From positions 1 to 5,378 of the forward strand of contig CAZLDI010000041.1 in the NCBI GenBank assembly GCA_964558415.1: a stretch of DNA of 5,378 nucleotides, given 5' to 3'. This document shows, piece by piece, positions 1 through 4,823 of the stretch. The DNA is from CAZLDI01 sp964558415 (lineage in GTDB: Bacteria; Chloroflexota; Dehalococcoidia; SM23-28-2; RBG-16-64-32). A program made the translations under genes and the position numbers. The notes below the pieces were generated by a model. The model did no database searches and was not told the origin of the DNA. It was given only the letters and a program-made list of their open reading frames with translations. Each line of letters opens with the position of its first letter. The stretch's first letter is position 1.

Positions 1-160
1 ATGAGCTTCGAGACCGGCCTCATCACCGCGACCCGGCTGGCGTAGTCGTCGGCCATAGCAACGAGCGCTCTCCAGACGTCGGTTCCGGCGTGCCGCTACG
101 CCATTCATCTTCCGCCACTCCTTCGCGCAGCCGTCGGCGCTCCGCTTCGCTCTCGCGGCG

Positions 161-247
161 GTCGTGCAGTTCGAGGATCGCGGCGAGCAGGCGATGAAGG
201 GTGTGGGCGAGCCGGTGCGGGTTTACGCGGTAAGCTGGCGCGAATAG
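161..247 (+). pseudogene. C-terminal remnant of a class III adenylate/guanylate cyclase-like protein
   Basis: This frame ends in TAG at 245-247 and its last 28 residues read VVQFEDRGEQAMKGVGEPVR then VYAVSWRE. The pattern F-E-D-x-G-E-x-x-x-K-G-x-x-E-P-V-R-V-Y-x-V is the usual extreme C-terminus of bacterial class III cyclases, just after the catalytic domain. The frame has a stop at 56-58 and the residues between there and about 160 do not resemble a cyclase. No catalytic residue is present, so only a tail survives. The stop lies 5 bp before the left end of repeat copy 1. The assignment rests on a short motif recognised by eye. Bases 1-160 hold nothing I can support. Confidence 0.55.
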
Positions 248-393
248 CGAGAGTCAGATGGCTTGACGGATCGGCAAGCCAAAATCCAAACTTCTATCAG
301 ATGCTCAGCACGTCCTGAGTCAGATGCTCAAAACGACCGTTTTTCAGGCGGAAATTGCCTGAGCGCGTCTGGGACGGCAAGAAAAGCGACCCA

Positions 394-443
394 TCCGATT
401 CCCAAGCAGAGGGTCGCGGGTCCGATCCCCGTCTCCCGCTCCA
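394..443 (+). pseudogene. decayed 3' half of tRNA-Gly(CCC) inside repeat copy 1
   Basis: This matches tRNA positions 27-76: an anticodon loop with CCC (401-403), GCAGA, variable loop GGGTC, T-stem GCGGG/CCCGT (416-420 and 428-432), acceptor 3' strand CTCCCGC (433-439), discriminator T and encoded CCA (441-443). The anticodon stem is damaged (TCCGA against GCAGA has two mismatches) and the T-loop reads TCCGATC in place of a canonical TTCGAGC-type loop. There is no D-arm and no acceptor 5' strand upstream. It cannot be a functional tRNA as it stands. Confidence 0.8.
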
Positions 444-493
444 GATACGATTTCGAATCTCGCGGATCACCTTGTGGCGGTTGACTTCCAGCA

Positions 494-576
494 GGCAGAT
501 GGCCTCGCCCTTACGTTCCGTATCTAGCGTTCTGCACAGCTGACTACACGCAGACGCGATTTTGAGGGCACCTGAC
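494..576. repeat. right-end palindromic submodule of copy 1
   Basis: GGCAGATGGCCTC at 494-506 faces GGGCACCTGAC at 566-576. The interior shares GTATCTAG, a CTGACT block and CGATTTT with the equivalent 84-bp piece at 4824-4907, where the terminal inverted repeat is perfect over 11 bp. Copy 1 therefore looks like a more degraded version of the same foldback. Confidence 0.55.
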
Positions 577-617
577 ATGCAGGCAGAGGGCCGCGCGATA
601 GTCGCGTACTCTGGTTG

Positions 618-623
618 TACAAT
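618..623 (+). promoter_or_regulatory. -10 box of a probable leaderless promoter
   Basis: TACAAT is followed by exactly 7 nt (TCGCACG) and then ATG at 631. There is no Shine-Dalgarno sequence and no room for a 5' leader. I see no convincing -35 hexamer about 17 bp upstream. The same arrangement recurs before the gene at 4964 (TATAAT, 7 nt, ATG), and the sequence immediately around the two -10 boxes is similar (AATTCGC just upstream of both start codons). Confidence 0.65.
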
Positions 624-630
624 TCGCACG

Positions 631-1800
631 ATGACTGAGCAAGACGATCAGCAAGCCCAGCAGGGCTATCTCCTCCTCGCCGACATCTCCGGCTACACGG
701 CATTCCTCACCGGCACCGAGCTCGAGCACTCGCACGCCATCATCCGTGAGCTGACGAAGCTTATTCGAGAGCGGCTCGCGCCTCCGATGCGGTTCGTGAA
801 GCTGGAAGGCGACGCCGTGTTCTGCTACGCCGATGCGGGCGCGTTCGCAGACGGGGAGCGGTTCGTCGAGTTGATCGAAGTCTGCTACTTCGATTTCTCC
901 AACCGCCTGCTGGACATGACGCGTGCGACGACCTGCCGCTGCGACGCTTGCAAGGCGATCCCTACGCTCGGCCTCAAGTTCGTGACGCATTTCGGTACAT
1001 TCATGGTGGAGCGTGACGACGGCCGGGAGGACCTCGCCGGGCCGGACGTTATCCTCGTCCATCGCCTGCTGAAGAACACGATCAGCGACGCCGGCGGCCC
1101 GCAGGCTTACGCCTTCTTCACGGAGGCTTGCATGAAGCGCCTGCCTCCGTCGTTCAACCTGCCACAGCACAGCGAAGTGTACGAGTCGTTCGGCGAGACG
1201 AGAGGCGGCGTGCACGACCTCAAGCCCGTCGTCGAGGAGATGCGCGAGGCCCGCCGCGAATACATCGGCCCGGATGACGCTGATCTTGATGTGAGCTTTG
1301 AGGTGCCGTTTCCGCCGTCCATCGTCTGGCAGTACTTCGTCGATCCCGACAAGCGACTTCGCTGGCAGACAATGCAGACCTCGGTCAAGAACCAACCAAA
1401 CGAGCGTGGACGGCAAGGGGTGGGGGCGTCCAGTCACTGTGCGCACGGTGTCGGTGGCGATGTCCTGCGCGAATACCTCGATTGGCGTCCGTACAGGTAT
1501 TACACCCATCGCTTCACGCCGCTCCCGAATGGATTCGAGCTGGCACCACCCGCGGTCGAAACCATTGAGTTTTCCCCCCTCGAGGACGGCGGCACATCGG
1601 TCCATTGGCGTTGGCGACTCCAGGATCGTGGCCCAGAGGTGCGGCAGCGGTTTGAGATGACGGCCGGCGCCATTCGGGCAGACACGCCGGCTGGAGGAGT
1701 GAGGCTCACGAAAGCCATAGAGGAAGACGCCGCCGCGCTCGCACTCGATGAACCGGGCCGTGCAGAGGACGGGCTGAATAGCTGGTTGCCAAGGGGTTGA
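631..1800 (+). CDS. DUF2652 domain protein with C-terminal SRPBCC domain
   Basis: The 389-aa protein joins two domains. Residues ~12-190 match DUF2652, which resembles a class III nucleotide cyclase fold: L-A-D-I-S-G-Y-T-A-F-L with D18 and K-L-E-G-D-A-V-F-C-Y with D61 sit where cyclases bind metal. They are followed by a C-x-C-x-x-C cluster (C102, C104, C107), LKFVTHFG (115-122) and GPDVILVHRLLKN (137-149). Whether the family makes a cyclic nucleotide is unknown to me. Residues ~218-365 look like an SRPBCC/START-like ligand-binding domain (DVSFEVPFPPSIVWQYFVDP, later R-L-R-W-Q and V-E-T-I-E-F). No signal peptide or membrane segment is seen, so it is probably cytosolic. I chose ATG 631 over the upstream ATG at 562 because 562 lies inside the repeat and 631 sits 7 nt after a -10 box. 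The stop is 18 nt before the phosphotransferase gene, so the two are probably co-transcribed. The reading frame is undamaged, unlike the genes further right. Confidence 0.85.
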   Translation: MTEQDDQQAQQGYLLLADISGYTAFLTGTELEHSHAIIRELTKLIRERLAPPMRFVKLEGDAVFCYADAGAFADGERFVELIEVCYFDFSNRLLDMTRATTCRCDACKAIPTLGLKFVTHFGTFMVERDDGREDLAGPDVILVHRLLKNTISDAGGPQAYAFFTEACMKRLPPSFNLPQHSEVYESFGETRGGVHDLKPVVEEMREARREYIGPDDADLDVSFEVPFPPSIVWQYFVDPDKRLRWQTMQTSVKNQPNERGRQGVGASSHCAHGVGGDVLREYLDWRPYRYYTHRFTPLPNGFELAPPAVETIEFSPLEDGGTSVHWRWRLQDRGPEVRQRFEMTAGAIRADTPAGGVRLTKAIEEDAAALALDEPGRAEDGLNSWLPRG

Positions 1801-1818
1801 GGAACCAATACGGGCCCA

Positions 1819-2667
1819 ATGGAACCATCAGAAGTCCAGCGCGCAGTTGAGGCCGGGAGGCCGGCGGCCTCCACGCTAGGCCTTCGAGTCGAGGACGCGG
1901 TCGTTGTCCACAACTCGAACCGCATCGCCGTTCGCCTGACCCCTTGTGACGTTCTCGCTCGGGTCGCGCCGCTCTCGCATCAGACCGGCGCGGAGTTCGA
2001 AGTCGAGGTTGCTCACCGTCTCGCCGAAACCGGCAGCCTGGTGGCTGAGCTTGAGCCTCGGGTGGAGCCGCGTGTCTACGTGCGGGACGGCTTCGTCGTC
2101 ACGTTATGGACCTACCACGAGCCTGTATCGCCTCGAGACGTCGCGCCAGCCGAGTACGCGCAGGCGCTCGTGCGGCTGCACGCTGGCATGCGGGAAATCG
2201 ATCTCCCTGCGCCGCACTTTACGGATCGAATCGCGCAGGCGCAGTGGCTGGTTGGCAACCGCGCCCAGACGCCGGAGCTTGCTGACGCGGAGCGGGACCT
2301 TCTCACCAACACGTTGCGAAGCCTGAGGCGCGCTATCGACGACCGCGGCGCCGACGAGCAGCTGCTGCACGGCGAGCCGCATCCAGGCAACTTGCTCAGG
2401 ACGAAGAAAGGGCTGCTGTTTGTAGACCTCGAGACGTGTTGCCGCGGACCTGTCGAGTTCGACATCGTCCATGCGCCCGAGGAAGTCAGCGAGCTCTATC
2501 CGGCTGCTAATCAAGACCTGCTTCGCGAGTGCCGGATCCTCATGCTTGCGATGATCGCAACGTGGCGCTGGGATCGAGACGACCAGTTCCCCAACGGGCG
2601 CTACTGGGCAATCGAGGGGGTCAACCAGCTTCGGGCAGCACTCGATCGCTACGGATTGGATGTCTAG
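1819..2667 (+). CDS. APH-family (aminoglycoside phosphotransferase-like) phosphotransferase
   Basis: The 282-aa protein is of normal length for a small APH/choline-kinase-fold enzyme, which transfers phosphate from ATP to a small molecule. The Brenner-type catalytic loop is LLHGEPHPGNLL (182-193), with H184, E186, H188 and N191. Glu takes the place of the usual catalytic Asp of HGDxxxxN; HGE-P-HPGN is a recurrent variant, so this is not evidence of inactivation. The metal-binding DFG-equivalent is F-V-D-L-E (D203, E205), followed by CCRGPVEFDI (207-216). The position expected for the ATP-anchoring Lys reads L-A-R-V (R48). The substrate cannot be inferred; an antibiotic-resistance role should not be assumed. 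ATG 1819 lies 18 nt after the upstream stop with only a weak, distant GAGG (1799-1802), which suggests coupled translation in an operon with the DUF2652 gene. Confidence 0.85.
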   Translation: MEPSEVQRAVEAGRPAASTLGLRVEDAVVVHNSNRIAVRLTPCDVLARVAPLSHQTGAEFEVEVAHRLAETGSLVAELEPRVEPRVYVRDGFVVTLWTYHEPVSPRDVAPAEYAQALVRLHAGMREIDLPAPHFTDRIAQAQWLVGNRAQTPELADAERDLLTNTLRSLRRAIDDRGADEQLLHGEPHPGNLLRTKKGLLFVDLETCCRGPVEFDIVHAPEEVSELYPAANQDLLRECRILMLAMIATWRWDRDDQFPNGRYWAIEGVNQLRAALDRYGLDV

Positions 2668-2911
2668 AGGGTGGCCTAATGGCCATGTGGCCCGGGCTCA
2701 TCAACGAACGCCGCTTGAAAATCTGAGCTGGTCAATACCGTGTCGAAGAGACCGACGTCTTCGCCCTCATGCCGATCGATCCCGGTGTCGCGATCACGGC
2801 TTCCAGACAAGCCTCCGGCAGCGCATTGCTCGAACTCACGCCTTTCTTCGCTGATCAGCAAAACCACGGCGCATTAGGGGACAAGTCGGCGAGACGAGGT
2901 TGTCTCTGTCA
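2668..2911. other. intergenic stretch without a supportable gene
   Basis: The 244 bp between the phosphotransferase stop and repeat copy 2 hold no recognisable coding sequence. A 5-bp hairpin TGGCC-TAAT-GGCCA lies just after the stop, but no T-run follows it, so I do not call a terminator. A minus-strand open frame of 63 codons (2676-2867, GTG start) has no motif I recognise; it could be a decayed gene end. Confidence 0.5.
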
Positions 2912-3226
2912 GTCAGATGGCTTGACGGACCGACAAGGCTCCAGGCAAGCTTCAATCAGATGCTCAGCACGTCCTGAGTCAGATGCTCAAAACGGCCCAT
3001 TTTCAGGCGGAAATTGTCTGAGCGTTTCTGGACGGGCAAGGAAAGCGACCCATCTGTTTCCCAAGCAGAGGGTCGCGGGTTCGAGCCCCGTCTCCCGCTC
3101 CAGATACGATTTCCTTGACCGTGAGTCGTGAAACAGCGACCTCTTTCGTTGGAAGCTTAGGGCCATCTCCTATCTGGCTGACTGCTAAGTTCGTGATGTC
3201 AGATACGAATTCATGAGCATCTGCCA
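2912..3226 (+). repeat. tRNA-Gly-derived interspersed repeat, copy 2 (about 315 bp)
   Basis: The left end GTCAGATGGC (2912-2921) is identical to copy 1, and the three TCAGATG motifs fall at 2913, 2956 and 2979, the same spacings (43 and 23) as in copy 1. The CCA end of the tRNA half lies 190 bp from the left end in both copies. The right part diverges more but keeps CTGACT, then CAGATACGAATT (3200-3211) and GCATCTGCCATG (3218-3229), which match the end of copy 1 (GCACCTGACATG). This copy has the best-preserved tRNA part. It separates the plus-strand two-gene unit from the minus-strand remnants. Confidence 0.85.
3053..3102 (+). pseudogene. well-preserved 3' half of tRNA-Gly(CCC) in repeat copy 2
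   Basis: Every element from tRNA position 27 to 76 is canonical: anticodon stem TCTGT/GCAGA (3053-3057, 3065-3069) with one G-U pair; 7-nt loop TTCCCAA with anticodon CCC at 3060-3062, reading GGG glycine codons; 5-nt variable loop GGGTC; T-stem GCGGG/CCCGT; T-loop TTCGAGC; acceptor 3' strand CTCCCGC; discriminator T; CCA at 3100-3102. The expected 5' half (GCGGGAG acceptor strand, then a D-arm) is absent. Upstream is instead GCGACCC (3045-3051), complementary to GGGTCGC (3070-3076), which extends the anticodon stem into a 12-bp hairpin with one bulged A. I infer a tRNA-derived structural or attachment-site module, not a tRNA gene. Confidence 0.85.
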
Positions 3227-3313
3227 TGCAAGCTGAGGGTCAGGGCCAGTAGACGCCATACGGTGTCAAAGGCTGCCATTTCGTTTCGCGAGCGAACCGC
3301 ATCGGTCCGACAA

Positions 3314-3745
3314 TCATGCAAGTGGAAAGAAGCGCTTGAGCTTGCCCGTCGCCTGGCGCTCGAACGCACCTTGAGTGATCTCGACACTCGCGCGCGGTTC
3401 GCGCACTCCTGCAGCCGACAAGCCGCTCTCCAGCACAGCCTGCAGCGCCTCGATGTTGACTGGGCCGTCGGTCCGCAGCGCGACATCTGCGCCACGCGCC
3501 GTCTGCCGCACCTGGTACTCCACTACATGTCGCTCGCGCCCTAGCGGCGACCGGAACGTCATCGGATGCACCGTGACGCCGCCGGCGTAAACGAACACAT
3601 CGTCTGAGCGTCCGCCGTTGTCGATGACGGCGGCGTCCCGGCCAACGCCCGGCCCGACGATGACCCGCGGGTCGCGCGAGGAGACGCGGGGAAGCAACTG
3701 GGCGAGAATATCGTTGGGCAGCTTACCGGCGGGCAGGTGGCTCAT
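3314..3745 (-). CDS. chimeric ORF: HypE/AIR-synthase-like N-terminus fused to phenylacetate-CoA ligase-type C-terminal domain
   Basis: The 143-aa frame is open and joins two unrelated families. Residues 1-42 (GKLP at 7-10, DPRVIVGPGVGRDAAVID at 25-42) read as the start of a HypE/ThiL-like AIR-synthase protein, the N-terminal ATP-binding edge. From about 44 the sequence is the C-terminal domain of a phenylacetate-CoA ligase-like adenylate-forming enzyme: A8-type hinge GGRSDDVFVYAGGVTVHP (44-61), FRSPLGRERHVVEYQVRQT (64-82) and a terminal Q-A-T-G-K-L-K-R-F (131-139) with the A10-type lysine. The adenylation core and most of the HypE body are missing, so neither parent activity is expected. A -10 box TATCAT sits 7 nt before ATG, matching the leaderless pattern. 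The stop of the broken GNAT gene lies 27 nt upstream on the same strand. It may be an expressed fusion, a deletion-scarred pseudogene, or an assembly chimera. Confidence 0.7.
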   Translation of the reverse strand: MSHLPAGKLPNDILAQLLPRVSSRDPRVIVGPGVGRDAAVIDNGGRSDDVFVYAGGVTVHPMTFRSPLGRERHVVEYQVRQTARGADVALRTDGPVNIEALQAVLESGLSAAGVREPRASVEITQGAFERQATGKLKRFFPLA

Positions 3746-3752
3746 CGCTGCG

Positions 3753-3758
3753 ATGATA
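3753..3758 (-). promoter_or_regulatory. -10 box of a probable leaderless promoter for the chimeric ORF
   Basis: On the minus strand TATCAT is followed by 7 nt (CGCAGCG) and ATG at 3745. The spacing is identical to the boxes at 618 and 4951. No Shine-Dalgarno sequence is visible. Its place in the 27-nt gap after the GNAT stop implies that the chimeric ORF has its own promoter. Confidence 0.55.
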
Positions 3759-3772
3759 CCGCCCTCGGCGGG

Positions 3773-4272
3773 CTACAGCTTCTTGTGGACGTGGATGTCC
3801 TCCTGCTCCAGCGCGAAGAGTTCGGGGAACGGCTCGGCCATCGGCTGGTAGCCGCGGCCCATGTAGAAACGCACGGTGTTCTGTGACGGCGTAGCGGAGA
3901 CGACGATCTCGGTGTCGCCGCCTCCCCTGGCGATGTGGTCGAGGTCCTCGGACAGCCACTTGCCGATGCCGCTGGCCCGATAGCCGTTGCTCACGTGCAG
4001 GTAGGCGAGCTGCGCGACGCCGGGCCGCAGGTGAAAGCGCCGAGGGCAACAGCGCCTGACGCCAGCAACTCCTCGACGTGCGCTTGCTGGGCCGCGTGAG
4101 AGTGCTCGCCGTTGCCTTCCGTGAGCCAGTTGGGGGAGTCGAAGTCGCCGCGGCGTTCCTCTAGCTGCGTTCCGTGCTGGATATAGAGGACGCCGATGCG
4201 CTCGCTACGATCTATGTCGCGGATGCTCGGGAGGTCAGCGGCAACAAAGGGGCGATAGGTAATGGGTGCCAA
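3773..4272 (-). pseudogene. GNAT-family N-acetyltransferase broken by an internal deletion and frameshift
   Basis: GNAT enzymes move an acetyl group from acetyl-CoA to an amine; the substrate here is unknown. The N-terminal half is in one frame from TTG 4272 (PITYRPFVAADLPSIRDID, then ELLASGAVALGAF). The C-terminal half is in another frame down to TAG at 3773: HLRPGVAQLAYLHVS, then GYRASGIGKWLSEDL carrying the acetyl-CoA loop R-x-x-G-x-G, and NTVRFYMGRGY, the motif-B region. The frames meet at about 4033-4037. The usual strands between G-A-F and the R-P-G-V-A-Q-L strand (an L-V-G-x-G-V-type segment) are absent, so the lesion looks like a loss of roughly a dozen or more codons of non-triplet length, not a single-base slip. 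The start is uncertain: TTG follows a TACAAT box by 9 nt and an in-frame stop lies just upstream. Confidence 0.75.
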
Positions 4273-4281
4273 GTCACGGGT

Positions 4282-4287
4282 ATTGTA
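4282..4287 (-). promoter_or_regulatory. possible -10 box before the GNAT pseudogene
   Basis: TACAAT on the minus strand lies 9 nt before the TTG start at 4272. The spacing is close to, but not the same as, the 7-nt leaderless arrangement elsewhere in the window, and the start codon is not ATG, so this is a weaker case. Confidence 0.35.
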
Positions 4288-4329
4288 AGCGCCGCGCTAG
4301 TAGGCTGCCCAGCGGCAGGACCAGGGGTA

Positions 4330-4548
4330 CTAACCCTGCTCGGAGTAGATCCCGTAGGCCCAATGGGCGTTCTTCGCGGGGTCCATCCAGTTGTCGTAGA
4401 AGTCAGGCCAGCGGTAGGCGTGGAACGTGAACTGCTTGAACTCGCGGCCGTGTCGCAGATGCACTAACCTCGACGTCCGAAGACGATCCCCTGCCCCCCC
4501 AACTCCACGAGCTCGCCAATGTTGTCGCGGTCGGAAGCGGACGATCAC
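4330..4548 (-). pseudogene. C-terminal fragment of an unrecognised gene, frame-broken
   Basis: The frame ending in TAG at 4330-4332 finishes with LRHGREFKQFTFHAYRWPDF and then YDNWMDPAKNAHWAYGIYSEQG, which looks like real coding sequence rich in aromatic residues. Further upstream that frame becomes Arg-rich and unconvincing (R-F-R-P-R-Q-H-W-R-A-R), while another frame over the same bases reads SDRDNIGELVELGGQGIVFG and stops at a TAG soon after. The frames could meet at the run of seven C at 4494-4500 or at an internal deletion like that in the GNAT gene. The layout (E-L-V-E-L-G..., later a L-R-H-G-R strand) loosely recalls SnoaL/NTF2-like proteins, but I cannot name it. The stop is 57 nt before the GNAT start on the same strand. 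Confidence 0.45.
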
Positions 4549-4705
4549 ATCCCACGACCTCCCCTAAATGGTATGATTATCGTGAAGATGACTCTCGGGC
4601 GAACGCCCTGGAGTTTTAGGGTCATCGTCTCTGGAGACAGAGGGCCAAATCACTCAGAAATCGTGGAAATTAGGCGTCGCTAGATACGAATCGCGGAACC
4701 TAATC

Positions 4706-4774
4706 TTCCCAAGCAGAGGGTCGCGGGTTCAGTCCGGACGAGCGGCCGTAGGCCGAGCCTCGTCTCCCGCTCCA
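4706..4774 (+). pseudogene. tRNA-Gly(CCC) 3' half with an insertion in the T-loop, copy 3
   Basis: Anticodon loop TTCCCAA (4706-4712, CCC at 4708-4710), GCAGA, GGGTC, T-stem 5' strand GCGGG (4723-4727) and TTC are followed by about 20 additional bases before the acceptor strand CTCCCGC, T, CCA (4772-4774). The extra segment folds by itself: GACGAG (4737-4742) pairs with CTCGTC (4759-4764) around GGCC-GTA-GGCC. The 5' side of the anticodon stem is lost (TAATC cannot pair with GCAGA). Confidence 0.7.
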
Positions 4775-4823
4775 GATACGATTCCTGGCCCATGCTTCGC
4801 GTGTGTGCCGCCGGTTTGGAGAG

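Larger units (their letters stand above)
253..576 (+). repeat. tRNA-Gly-derived interspersed repeat, copy 1 (about 324 bp)
   Basis: It starts with GTCAGATGGC (253-262) and ends with GGCACCTGAC (567-576), an imperfect inverted match (8 of 10). From 253 to 443 it aligns without gaps to 2912-3102, with about 24 mismatches by hand count (roughly 87% identity). Internal parts in order are: a GGCTTG/CAAGCC stem at the left end; TCAGATGCTCA twice (297-307, 320-330); a TTGCC...GGCAA stem; the pairing segments GCGACCC (386-392) and GGGTCGC (411-417) around a tRNA-Gly 3' half; and, directly after CCA, the motif GATACGATTT. The right third (494-576) matches copy 3. No protein is encoded, so if mobile it is non-autonomous. 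I see no clear target-site duplication. The right boundary may lie further right, because similarity to copy 3 seems to continue to the start codon at 631. Confidence 0.85.

Noticed and set aside
3..56. Minus-strand start ATG-GCC-GAC-GAC reading MADDYASRVAVMRPVSKL and leaving the window
   Set aside because: Only 18 codons are visible, with no -10 box or ribosome site at a useful distance; it cannot be distinguished from chance.
544..1605. Long minus-strand open frame of 353 codons
   Set aside because: It is antisense to the DUF2652-SRPBCC gene, starts inside its SRPBCC half, ends inside repeat copy 1 and has no recognisable motif. Long antisense frames are common in GC-rich genes.
3053..3102. 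Functional or permuted tRNA-Gly gene
   Set aside because: No D-arm or GCGGGAG acceptor strand occurs within range upstream, and none is found downstream as a permuted gene would require.
3003..3227. Minus-strand 74-codon frame containing DGARTRDPLLGKQ
   Set aside because: That peptide is the antisense translation of the tRNA-Gly 3' half, a well-known spurious protein type. The similar minus-strand frames at 297-629 and 4700-4912 have the same origin.
3263..3544. Plus-strand 93-codon frame
   Set aside because: It is antisense to the ligase-type C-terminal domain, whose motifs are unmistakable on the minus strand.
4597..4617. Terminator-like GGGC-GAAC-GCCC hairpin followed by TTTT
   Set aside because: The stem is only 4 bp and the T-run starts five bases later, and no plus-strand gene ends just upstream.
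4588..4683. 31-codon plus-strand frame beginning M-T-L-G-R-T-P-W-S-F with a GATTAT box 7 nt before ATG
   Set aside because: The -10 match is poor, the frame is very short, it overlaps the probable left arm of repeat copy 3, and no family is recognised.
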